A stretch of 64,000 nucleotides of DNA from Sulfurimonas sp. SAG-AH-194-I05 (GTDB lineage Bacteria > Campylobacterota > Campylobacteria > Campylobacterales > Sulfurimonadaceae): positions 30,468 to 94,467 of the forward strand of contig NZ_JAEMVA010000002.1 of NCBI RefSeq assembly GCF_029215955.1, given 5' to 3'. Position 1 is the first letter of the stretch; every line of letters starts with the position of its first letter. This document shows positions 27,514-36,405 of the stretch, piece by piece. The translations under genes and the position numbers were made by a program. Below the pieces are notes generated by a model. The model was not told the origin of the DNA, made no database searches, and was given only the letters and a program-made list of their open reading frames with translations.

Positions 27514-30500
27514 ATGAAATATTTATACATATTACTCAGTGTTTTAATCCTTACTTCGTGTGGGACAAGTATGCCTCAGGTAAAAACTATCTCTAGTAGC
27601 CAAAAATCTGTTTTTATCATTAAACAGTACCCTACAACTATTCCCTATCAAGGTAGTACGAATAGCATTATTAAAATGCCTGGAGAGGGAGAAAAAAATG
27701 CTCTTGGTGTTCAAATATCCCCAGAGTTAAAGATTGCATACGATAATTATTTGAATGGTGATGGTCAAAAATCTCTCAAAGCTCTTAACATAGCAAATAC
27801 TAAAACACAAGACACCCTCACTTTATTTCAAATATCTTCACTTAAAATTAGAGCATACATGCTAATGGGTGAAAATAAAGAAGCACATAAGGAAATAAAA
27901 AATCTCGCCAAGTATGAAATACAACATTTTAAACATAACCTTAATGCATCAGCATTTAGAGGTGAAGTTCTTATGAGAGAAGGTAAGTTTGAAGAGTCAA
28001 GACAAGTTCTTCATAATGTTCTTAGTGAAATTGGTTCTTGGGAACTACCAACATCATATGGTTTACCCCCATCAAATATAGATGAACTCGTAGCAATGAC
28101 AACAGCACAAATTCGATCTTACGTCGTAATTGCATCATCTTATATGATGCAACATAAATATAAAGAGGCAAAAGTATGGGCTCAAGAAGCTGAAAGTAGA
28201 CTCAATGCTGTCCACTATATTTCTAACCATGGGCTCTACGGAATCTTTTTTAAGTCATACCTTGATAGCTACTATGGTCGTGCAATGAATATGATCTTTT
28301 TAGCATCTGCTATTGTTGGAAGTACTGATAATGAAGAAAAAGCAAATTTTTATTATAATGAAGCTCTTAAATTATTTAAAAAAATTGGCTATAAAAAAGG
28401 TGAAATTTTTGTGCTTTCTTTTAAGAGACAAACCTTAGATTATCTTCGAAAATATGATACATCAAAAATGGTACATTTACAAGGAAATAGTCTCCTCCCA
28501 AATTTTAAAAAAAATGCTAAAGAAAACAAAGGCTTATATAAAATTCAAAAGTATCCTGATGCAATCGCATATCAGGGTATAAACTCTCAAAGCGTTACTA
28601 TGCCTAATATAAATGATAAAAATGCACTCGGCATCATTATTACACCTGAGCTTAAAGTTGCTTATAACAACTACCTTGGTGGTGATGGAAATAAAGCGAT
28701 GAAAGCACTTGAAATTGCACAAAATAATACAAAAGACACCTTAACTCTCTTTCAAATTTCATCCCTAAGAGTAAGAGTTTTAATGCTAAAAGGAATGGAT
28801 GCTGATGTTCATGAAGAATTAAAATCTTTATCTCTCTATGAAAATAAACATTTTTCACATAACTTAAATACACTCGCTTTTAAAGGTGAAGTCTTAGTAA
28901 GAGAAGGAAGATTAGAAGAAGCAAGAGAAATATTTAACAAAGTATTAAATAGTATTGGAGACTGGAACATACCAATAAAATATGGTGTACCACCATCTAA
29001 TATTTCAGCACTTGTTGCTACAACTACTGCACAAATAAGGTCAATGGTCGGTATGAGTGGCTCTTATATTATGCAAAACAAATACAAAGAAGCTGAGATT
29101 TGGGCAGTAGAAACAGAGAAAAGAATAAATGCTGTACATTACCTCTCTGCACATCCCTTATATTCAACATATTTTAATTCTTACCTTGATAGTTATTATG
29201 GCCGGGCTATGAATATGATTTTCTTATCTGCTTCTCTTTTGGGTAGTGATACTGATAGAGAAAAATCAGAATATTATCATCTTGAAGCACTTCGATTTTT
29301 TCAAAAAATTAGTTATGAAAAAGGTGAGATTATAGCCTTAGCAATTAGGTCACAAACTCTCTTTTACCTTAAGCAATATGAAAAAGCAGATGCTATTGCA
29401 CTCCAAGCTATTAAACTTGCTAATAAAAAGAAAATGTATGATTTTATTTGGAGAATCGAAACTTTACGTGGGAAAATTTTACTCGAAAACAAAGAAATTG
29501 ATGCTGCACAAATCGCCTTTGTAAATGCTGCAAATGTAATCGACTTAGTAAGCGGAGACCTAAAAACAGACTTTTCTAAAAGAAGGTTTGGTACAGGTAA
29601 AGACGATTTAGTTTATAACCTAATGCAAATTAATCTTACAAAGAAAAACTACCAACAACTGTTCGTAGATGTAGAGAATGGTCGTGCACGTGCCTTTGTA
29701 GATATTATGCGTAATAGAGCAGTTTCTCCAAGTAATAGTGGACGATTAGAGAGTATTCGTGCTATAGATAAAAAGATTAAAAAACTCATCATTCAAAATT
29801 ACTCTTTTGGAAATATGCATACTAATGTAAATATGAAAGAACAAGATAAACTTCGAAAACAACGCGCTATTTTAGTTCAAGAATTAGTAAAACTGGAACC
29901 TCAGGCTTCTTCTATAATCACATCAAAGCACTACAGTTTACAAGAAATTCAAAAAGGCTTAAAAAATACAGAAAGTATTTTATATTTTTTACCTGTAAAA
30001 GCAAATGATAAAATAAAAGCACTTTACATTTCACATGCCAACGTAAGGTTAAAAACATTTGCAATAACAGGAAAGGAACTTTCAAATATTATGAAGAGTT
30101 ACCTTATCAAAATTGGGGCTTATGATAATTCACTCAATACTCAAATGCGTTCTTTTAAAAAGAAAAATAAACGTGTAGATGCAGCAGGAGGGAAAGTAAA
30201 AGAACCACTCAACGTTCTTCACACAAGATTACCTCTTAGAGATATTCAAACAAAAAGACTTTACATAGTTGGAAGTGGAGCAACAACTTATGTTCCATGG
30301 GCAACATACAATAAATCATTAGAAATTTCTTTGTTACCAAATGCAAGTTGGATTCTAAATACTTCAAAAAAATCACATGCTAAAAATGTAGTTATTGTTG
30401 GAAACCCTAACTATGGTGGAGAACTTGACCAACTGCAAGGAACAGTTAAAGAAGCACAAAGCTTAGCGAAAATTTATAATGTTAAACCTCTTCTTTATAA

Positions 30501-30966
30501 GAATGCTACATTGAAAAATATTACAAAAAATATTGGAGATGGTGCTAAAATACTTCACCTTGCTACACACGGAGTATTCTATACTGATAAACCATTAGAT
30601 TCTGCAATCTTTCTCTCTAAAGACTCCAAGCTTTATACACTAACTGCCAAAGAAATTTTCAAAAATCCTATAAAAGCGGATCTTGTAGTACTCTCAGCAT
30701 GTGAAACGGGAATGGGAGCAAATGTAGCAGGAGATGATTTACTAGGACTTCCACGAAGTTTCTTTTTGGGAGGTACAAAGGCAATCCTTAGTAGTCTATG
30801 GCCTATTGACGATGAGGGTACAAAAGAGTTTATGACTGAGTTTCATAAGTATGCAAAAGAAGGAGAGTATGAAAAAGGTCTCCTTAAAGCAAAAGAGCAT
30901 TTAAAAGCTAAAGGCTACCCTGCTTCTGTTTATGGTGCTTTTGTTCTTTATGGTATGAGTTTATAA
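27514..30966 (+). CDS. TPR-CHAT lipoprotein (caspase-like protease)
   Basis: The 1150-residue product starts with a lipoprotein signal (LTSC, Cys16), so it should be membrane-anchored outside the cytoplasm. Two tandem copies of an approximately 308-residue helical/TPR region span 35-342 and 343-650. More TPR-like helices and the ENGRARAFVDIM motif typical of CHAT-linked TPRs follow. The CHAT domain occupies about 900-1150, with catalytic His1019 (HLATHG) and Cys1063 (LSACETG), both intact. It ends in the usual YGAFVLYGMSL. Position directly after the CsgG-like gene suggests it processes or regulates the exported proteins. A RSFKKK word (879-884) also occurs just before the CHAT domain. An extracytoplasmic CHAT protein is unusual. 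Confidence 0.85.
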   Translation: MKYLYILLSVLILTSCGTSMPQVKTISSSQKSVFIIKQYPTTIPYQGSTNSIIKMPGEGEKNALGVQISPELKIAYDNYLNGDGQKSLKALNIANTKTQDTLTLFQISSLKIRAYMLMGENKEAHKEIKNLAKYEIQHFKHNLNASAFRGEVLMREGKFEESRQVLHNVLSEIGSWELPTSYGLPPSNIDELVAMTTAQIRSYVVIASSYMMQHKYKEAKVWAQEAESRLNAVHYISNHGLYGIFFKSYLDSYYGRAMNMIFLASAIVGSTDNEEKANFYYNEALKLFKKIGYKKGEIFVLSFKRQTLDYLRKYDTSKMVHLQGNSLLPNFKKNAKENKGLYKIQKYPDAIAYQGINSQSVTMPNINDKNALGIIITPELKVAYNNYLGGDGNKAMKALEIAQNNTKDTLTLFQISSLRVRVLMLKGMDADVHEELKSLSLYENKHFSHNLNTLAFKGEVLVREGRLEEAREIFNKVLNSIGDWNIPIKYGVPPSNISALVATTTAQIRSMVGMSGSYIMQNKYKEAEIWAVETEKRINAVHYLSAHPLYSTYFNSYLDSYYGRAMNMIFLSASLLGSDTDREKSEYYHLEALRFFQKISYEKGEIIALAIRSQTLFYLKQYEKADAIALQAIKLANKKKMYDFIWRIETLRGKILLENKEIDAAQIAFVNAANVIDLVSGDLKTDFSKRRFGTGKDDLVYNLMQINLTKKNYQQLFVDVENGRARAFVDIMRNRAVSPSNSGRLESIRAIDKKIKKLIIQNYSFGNMHTNVNMKEQDKLRKQRAILVQELVKLEPQASSIITSKHYSLQEIQKGLKNTESILYFLPVKANDKIKALYISHANVRLKTFAITGKELSNIMKSYLIKIGAYDNSLNTQMRSFKKKNKRVDAAGGKVKEPLNVLHTRLPLRDIQTKRLYIVGSGATTYVPWATYNKSLEISLLPNASWILNTSKKSHAKNVVIVGNPNYGGELDQLQGTVKEAQSLAKIYNVKPLLYKNATLKNITKNIGDGAKILHLATHGVFYTDKPLDSAIFLSKDSKLYTLTAKEIFKNPIKADLVVLSACETGMGANVAGDDLLGLPRSFFLGGTKAILSSLWPIDDEGTKEFMTEFHKYAKEGEYEKGLLKAKEHLKAKGYPASVYGAFVLYGMSL
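27616..29463 (+). repeat. internal tandem duplication in the CHAT gene
   Basis: Two consecutive units of about 924 bases encode matching protein segments offset by 308 residues. Shared strings include DTLTLFQISSL, VPPSN/LPPSN, TTAQIRS, and YLDSYYGRAMNMIFL. The DNA has diverged considerably, so the duplication is not recent. Confidence 0.8.
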
Positions 30967-30977
30967 GCTAAATAGCT

Positions 30978-31721
30978 ATGAAATACTTTGTATTATTTTT
31001 CATTATTAGTGTCAGTCTTTTTGCCAATGTGGGAAAAATTATACTGCTTAAGGGAAAAGCAACCATTCTAAGAGAAAAAAATATCATCCAAGCGAAGCTT
31101 GGTGATACAATTTTTACTAACGATAAGATAGATACATACAAAAAAACTAAACTAAAGATTATTTTAAATGATAACACAACCCTAACCTTTGGTCAAAATA
31201 CAGAATATACACTTGATGCATACAATGATAAAAAAAATCCAAAATTAGAAATGACGCTCCTAAGTGGTCTTCTCACAACTGTAAGTGGAAGAATAGGAAA
31301 AATTGCACCACATAAATTTAAACTACGAACAAAAACTGCTCTTATTGGAATTCGTGGTACGCACTGGAGAACTTTTGTAGGTAAACGCTACGAAAATAGT
31401 GTTTGTTTTAAAGGTGCTATAACAATTAAAACAGCAAAAAAACGTTTTGAAATTCCTTCTGGATATATGCTTATAACTAAAGATGGAGTATCTCAAAAAT
31501 TTAAAATGAATATGAAATTCTATAATTCACTTTTAAAAAGAGCCCAAGCAAAACAAAAATTAAAAGTAGTGTCAACACAAGTATCACAAACTAAAGATCC
31601 TAGAATAGAAACAAATACTATTCAAGTTCAAAATGCAAACCTCAACACAAATGTAAAAATAAACAATGTAAATGTCTCTTCCAAAGCATCTGCCACTATT
31701 GGAACAATAAAACTTGACTAA
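30978..31721 (+). CDS. exported FecR-domain protein with subunit-like C-terminal motif
   Basis: The 247-residue product has a signal peptide (YFVLFFIISVSLFA) and a FecR domain (about 20-165) with GRIGKIAPHKFKLRTKTALIGIRGT, whose IGIRGT is the family hallmark. Unlike the FecR anti-sigma regulator it has no cytoplasmic part or membrane helix, so it is periplasmic or surface exposed. The tail (about 215-247) reads NTNVKINNVNVSSKASATIGTIKLD in part, matching the ending of the small subunits. It starts 11 bases after the CHAT gene and closes the operon. A second FecR-domain protein lies at 33841-36396. Confidence 0.78.
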   Translation: MKYFVLFFIISVSLFANVGKIILLKGKATILREKNIIQAKLGDTIFTNDKIDTYKKTKLKIILNDNTTLTFGQNTEYTLDAYNDKKNPKLEMTLLSGLLTTVSGRIGKIAPHKFKLRTKTALIGIRGTHWRTFVGKRYENSVCFKGAITIKTAKKRFEIPSGYMLITKDGVSQKFKMNMKFYNSLLKRAQAKQKLKVVSTQVSQTKDPRIETNTIQVQNANLNTNVKINNVNVSSKASATIGTIKLD

Positions 31722-31806
31722 TCCTACCTCTCCGTAAAAAACAACCTAACACTTATGTAACAGTTCTTTTATACTATTGCAAGATATTATAAAAGAAGGT
31801 AGTTTT

Positions 31807-33792
31807 ATGAACAAAATTATTCCATTATCTTTAGTTGCTATTGTATCTTTATATGCAACTGAAGTCTATTTAGCGCCTATTGGTGTTGAGTCAACTGTTA
31901 TTACAGAAGTTGCTGAGAAAGCTGAAACATCAGCTGATGTGGCTGTTGCTATTAGTTCAAGAGTTCCAAGTATCGACATGAGCCGTCGTAGTGGCATTGC
32001 AAATGACATTCTCATTCGAGGGCAAAAAAGAGATAATATTTCTATAGAAGTCGATGGAACAAAAATAAATGGTGCGTGTCCAAATAGAATGGATCCTCCA
32101 ACTTCTCACATTTTAGCAAACCAAATCGAGACAATCGAAGTTACAGAGGGTCCTTATGATGTTGCAACCTTTGGTGTTATGAGCGGTGGTGTAAAAATAA
32201 AAACTAAAAAACCTACAAAAAACTTTAAAGGTGAAGTAAATGTTGGTATGGGTAGTTTTGGATACCAAAAATTAGGTGCTACTGTAAGTGGTGGGAATGA
32301 CCTTATACGTGTCTCTATCACAGCATCAACTGAAAAAAGTGACCAATATAAAGACGGTAATGGCGATACTTTTGCAGAGCAAATTATAAACTCCCCAACA
32401 GCACCAGCTACAGCACGTTACCAAACCCAGTACCAAGATATGCAAGCGTATACAAAGAAAAGTATTATGGCAAAAGCATTTATTACAGTCACAGACAACC
32501 AAGAGCTTCGTTTAAGTGTTACAGCAAACAGAAGTGACGATATTTTATATGCAAATTCTACAATGGATGCACTGTATGATGATTCTAATATTTACAGTAT
32601 CGAGTACAACATTAACACGCTAACTGATGTGTACAGCAACATGAATCTTCAGTATTATTACTCTGATGTTGATCATCCCATGGCTACTACATATAGAGAT
32701 GCTTCGCTTGGTACAAACCCTGTTATTAAAAACTGGTTGACTACTGAGATGCAAGGTCTAAAATTTAAAAATACTTTTGATATACAAGGACATAAGATTC
32801 TTGTTGGGATAGATGGTAGTAAACGAACATGGGATGGACACTATGAAAGCGATAACCTTCCCTTGGCTACTGGACGTAAAAGTATAGACAATGCAGTAAC
32901 AAAAAATACAGCAATCTTCTCCAAACTTAGTAAGTCTGTTGGTGAAGTTGATTTTACTTTTGGTGCAAGATATGACTATACAAAAATAACAAATGATGGT
33001 GGGTTTCAAAATAATAATTACTCTGGTATAAATGCGAATCTTACAACTACGCTTAACCTTGACAAAGAAAGTAAAGTCTTTTTTGCTTTTGGACAAGCTA
33101 AACGTGTCCCAGATGCAAGAGAACTTTACTTTAGAGGCTCGCAAAACAATGTAGTTGGCACGCAAGATTTAAAACAAACTACAAATAGAGAAATCGATGT
33201 AGGTTACGAAATAGCAACAGATGCATATAGTGCTAAAGTAAAAAGTTTTTACTCCCGTCTTAGTGATTATATTTACATTCAAAAGGGTGTAAGTGTACGT
33301 GCTTTTCAAAACATCGACGCTATTGTATATGGTATGGAAGTAAGCGGTGAATACTATGTAAGTGATGACATTACAGTAGAAGCTTCTGCCTCGTATAAGG
33401 TTGGTAAAAAAGACAATGCTCTCGCGGGACAAACAGACACTGACTTAGCAGACATCGCTCCACTTCGTGCAAATATCACTACTACATACGAGTACGCAAA
33501 TCACTCAAGTGTTTCTGCTGAGATTCAAGCAAGTGATACATGGGATACAATAGACTCTGACAATGGTGAGCAAAAACTAGATGCTTGGGCTATTTTAAAT
33601 CTAAAAGCAAAGCATAGTTTTAACAAAAGTTTTGAGCTAACAGTGGGTGTAAACAACGTATTTAACACAACATATGCTGTAAGTAATACGTACACGGACT
33701 TAACACTCCTTACAACAAGCACTACTACGGATGTAATGCTCTTTAACAATCCTGGTAGATATGTATATACAAATGTAAAATACACGTTCTAG
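31807..33792 (+). CDS. TonB-dependent receptor, OprC/NosA copper type
   Basis: The 661-residue outer membrane receptor has a signal peptide, a plug domain (SGIANDILIRGQKRDNISIEVDG…) and a beta-barrel ending in the terminal aromatic TF. The plug carries CPNRM (C91, M95), matching the CxxxM copper site of OprC, in the NGACPNRMDPPTSH context of that family. A barrel loop has HPM (290-292), matching the HxM half of the site. So copper uptake is likely. ATG 31807 is chosen for the AAGG site; the open frame begins ten codons earlier. A -10 TATACT lies at 31770-31775, so it probably has its own promoter though it follows the CHAT operon. Confidence 0.85.
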   Translation: MNKIIPLSLVAIVSLYATEVYLAPIGVESTVITEVAEKAETSADVAVAISSRVPSIDMSRRSGIANDILIRGQKRDNISIEVDGTKINGACPNRMDPPTSHILANQIETIEVTEGPYDVATFGVMSGGVKIKTKKPTKNFKGEVNVGMGSFGYQKLGATVSGGNDLIRVSITASTEKSDQYKDGNGDTFAEQIINSPTAPATARYQTQYQDMQAYTKKSIMAKAFITVTDNQELRLSVTANRSDDILYANSTMDALYDDSNIYSIEYNINTLTDVYSNMNLQYYYSDVDHPMATTYRDASLGTNPVIKNWLTTEMQGLKFKNTFDIQGHKILVGIDGSKRTWDGHYESDNLPLATGRKSIDNAVTKNTAIFSKLSKSVGEVDFTFGARYDYTKITNDGGFQNNNYSGINANLTTTLNLDKESKVFFAFGQAKRVPDARELYFRGSQNNVVGTQDLKQTTNREIDVGYEIATDAYSAKVKSFYSRLSDYIYIQKGVSVRAFQNIDAIVYGMEVSGEYYVSDDITVEASASYKVGKKDNALAGQTDTDLADIAPLRANITTTYEYANHSSVSAEIQASDTWDTIDSDNGEQKLDAWAILNLKAKHSFNKSFELTVGVNNVFNTTYAVSNTYTDLTLLTTSTTTDVMLFNNPGRYVYTNVKYTF

Positions 33793-33796
33793 AAAA

Positions 33797-33821
33797 TTTC
33801 CACATGCTTAGCATGTGGAAA
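33797..33821. terminator. bidirectional terminator made of two inverted GCATGTGGAAA words
   Basis: TTTCCACATGC and GCATGTGGAAA form a perfect 11-bp stem with a 3-base loop between two convergent genes. On the minus strand a short T-run follows. Both arms are perfect copies of the word over-represented in this window. Confidence 0.7.
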
Positions 33822-33840
33822 CAAGTACACGCATAAGCAA

Positions 33841-36396
33841 CTACTGCTTTAAAGCTTTAAAAACTGCATAAACACTATCGTTACCACTACCAATCAATGT
33901 TCCGCCCACACTTTCCCCATTTGGACCAAAGAAAGAGCCATTACCACTTAAGATTCCAGCTGTCGTTTCAGATGATGTGTCAAAAGAAAAAGTACTACCA
34001 GATACAGTCCCTGAAAGACTTGTAAATGTAAATGTTTTAGCACTTGTCTTAAAACTCAAACTTCCACTCACTGTTGTAATAGAAGAGTTAAAACTTAAAT
34101 CAATTTGATTTGCGCTATCTAAATTAATTTGGTTATGACTACTCCCTGTTGTTACATACCCAAGGATATTTCCTTTATAATTTATACTACTAAGATCTGA
34201 CGAATTAGTTATAAAAGCAGCCATATCTGTAGCACTCGTTATTTCTCCAGCTACCCATGCAGAATTTTCAGGGGTAAATGTCTCTGTAGTCCCATCATTA
34301 AAACTTGCTGTCCAATATCCCCATGAGCTATAATCATTATTATTTTCACTTATTGCATCATTTGTTGCATCATAATTATCTGCGCGTGAAACTAAAAATC
34401 CGCTGTTTGCAACAGCTGCTGGTGTAATACCAGAACTACTTGATACAACAACACCGAAATTATCATCATTTATATAATTTGATGTACTATTTGTTATGTC
34501 TCCACTAAATGAAATAGTACTTCCTGAGGGACCTATAGTTGAACTAATAGCTCCAGTATCTCGATTTATAGTAAGAGACAAATCTGATGATGCACCGTTA
34601 TATAAGGCATAGCCTCCAAGGGTTATAGAGCCAGTTTTTGCATTGAGAGCTTCTGTTGTGTCTAAGGTTAATGTATGAACAGCCTTTTGCGTTGATGCAG
34701 TACTAACCAATTCACTTCCATAACCTGTATACTGAGTAACTGTTGTATCTACCCCTATACCTTGATAAACACTTCCATAAAGTTTTCCGTTAGCGGTTTC
34801 TTCTGATACTGCTCGTGCAGAGTTAATAAAATCAATAGAAATAGATTTACCCGTTATACTTCCATCATCATTCACTCTAAAACTGTTAAAACTTTTAGCA
34901 GAATAAAACTCATTGTTAACACCTCCAGAAGCATCTTTTAAAGGAACTCCAATACCTATAGTTTTTAATTTACCATTCAAATAAACTTTTTCATTTGGAC
35001 TTGAAGAAAAACTAGAAGAGTCAAAGCCACCATTCACTGTCTTTATCTCAAAAGATTGGAAATCTTTATAAATATACATTTTTGATGCATCCAAAGTAGA
35101 TATATCAGATGCAACTCCTGCATAAAAAAGAGCTTGTAACGCGGGTGTATTTACATTATCTACTAATCCAACAGACTGATCAGTTTTTCCAACTAAAAAT
35201 TCACCTTTACTTCCTATATACACATCATACTTACCAGTAACAGTTGCTGAATAAGTTCCATCAACATAAGTATTTGAATAATCTATGCTCGATGATGCAG
35301 AAGAGGGAAAACTAAAACTAGATGATGGGTCATACCCATCATACGTAAAAGTTGAAGCTGTCTTTGATAGCAAGGTATTAACCTCCGCTGAATCTCCTAA
35401 AATAGCGGTATTACTTGCACTCGTTGTAAGCGTAAACGTATTACCACTTAAGGCAATGTTGATTGCACCCGAACCAGCAAGGCTAAGTTCTCCAAATTCT
35501 CCAACTTCTTGTATTCCAGATAAATTTGCTGTGTAGACAGCAGTTGATTTAGTCGTTGTATCAGTTACAGTGGAGGTGGTAGTTTCTTCTGAAGTTGCTT
35601 GGGTACTTGCATTAAGAGTTGTATCTGCTTGCGTAGTAGTAGTTGAGACATCATCTGTGGTACTTTTAGTGTCACTAACTAAAGCAGTTACACCTTCAGA
35701 TTCTGTGTCATCAGATGCATCATTTCCTTCTCCATCTTGTATACTGTCTTTATTCTCATCATCTGATTTTTTCTCATTTTTAGATGCAGTACTTCCATCA
35801 TTGGTAGAATCATTTATGTTTCCAACTGCATCATTAAAACTTGCATCTATTTTTTTTGGTTTTGTAGGTGCTTGACCAGAGCTTACTTGCGTATATTGCC
35901 CTGCACTAAATTCTACATCACCAAAAGGAGAACTTACAGTAATCGCTCCTGATGTACACCCTAAAGTATCACCAGTTGGAGTAACACTACCAACAACAGT
36001 AGTTCCACGAATTCCGATTGTTGCTGTTCTTGTTTTAATTTTAAATTTTGCTGGAGCAATTTTTCCAATTTTTCCTGTAATAGTCTCAAAAACACCCCGC
36101 AAAATATTTTGTTCCATTTCTGGTGACTCTGCGTCTTCATACATATACTTTGAAACAGAAAAAATAGCATTTTTACTTAAAGAAACAATAGTTTTATCTT
36201 TAAAAACGAGTTGTACTTTTGCTTTTTTAGATGTTGTAATCACATCATTTTTATCAAAAGTACTTCCACGTTTCACTTGTACTTTTTTACCAGCGTGTTC
36301 TATAAAAACTTCACCTGAGAATTTTTTTACACTTCCAATATATCCAAAAAGATTTGTTGTAAAAAGTAAAAGAAAAAGTAAATTAAAATATTTCAT
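33841..36396 (-). CDS. large exported FecR-domain protein (putative surface protein)
   Basis: The 851-residue product has a signal peptide, a FecR domain (about 20-175) with GKIGKIAPAKFKIKTRTATIGIRGT, an acidic, Ser/Thr-rich low-complexity linker (about 177-287), and a long C-terminal region made mostly of Ser/Thr/Asn/Gly-rich beta strands. No RTX repeats or LapG-type cleavage site are obvious. ATG 36396 is chosen because AAGGAG lies 5 bases upstream; GTG at 36402 would sit on the ribosome site. It is 9 bases downstream of a TPR/beta-barrel gene, which may assemble or present it. It looks like an autotransported or anchored adhesin, but this is inference. Confidence 0.7.
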   Translation of the reverse strand: MKYFNLLFLLLFTTNLFGYIGSVKKFSGEVFIEHAGKKVQVKRGSTFDKNDVITTSKKAKVQLVFKDKTIVSLSKNAIFSVSKYMYEDAESPEMEQNILRGVFETITGKIGKIAPAKFKIKTRTATIGIRGTTVVGSVTPTGDTLGCTSGAITVSSPFGDVEFSAGQYTQVSSGQAPTKPKKIDASFNDAVGNINDSTNDGSTASKNEKKSDDENKDSIQDGEGNDASDDTESEGVTALVSDTKSTTDDVSTTTTQADTTLNASTQATSEETTTSTVTDTTTKSTAVYTANLSGIQEVGEFGELSLAGSGAINIALSGNTFTLTTSASNTAILGDSAEVNTLLSKTASTFTYDGYDPSSSFSFPSSASSSIDYSNTYVDGTYSATVTGKYDVYIGSKGEFLVGKTDQSVGLVDNVNTPALQALFYAGVASDISTLDASKMYIYKDFQSFEIKTVNGGFDSSSFSSSPNEKVYLNGKLKTIGIGVPLKDASGGVNNEFYSAKSFNSFRVNDDGSITGKSISIDFINSARAVSEETANGKLYGSVYQGIGVDTTVTQYTGYGSELVSTASTQKAVHTLTLDTTEALNAKTGSITLGGYALYNGASSDLSLTINRDTGAISSTIGPSGSTISFSGDITNSTSNYINDDNFGVVVSSSSGITPAAVANSGFLVSRADNYDATNDAISENNNDYSSWGYWTASFNDGTTETFTPENSAWVAGEITSATDMAAFITNSSDLSSINYKGNILGYVTTGSSHNQINLDSANQIDLSFNSSITTVSGSLSFKTSAKTFTFTSLSGTVSGSTFSFDTSSETTAGILSGNGSFFGPNGESVGGTLIGSGNDSVYAVFKALKQ

Positions 36397-36405
36397 ACAC
36401 ACTCC

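Noticed and set aside
33525..33785. Minus-strand frame inside the copper receptor gene.
   Set aside because: It is a shadow of a strongly supported plus-strand gene.
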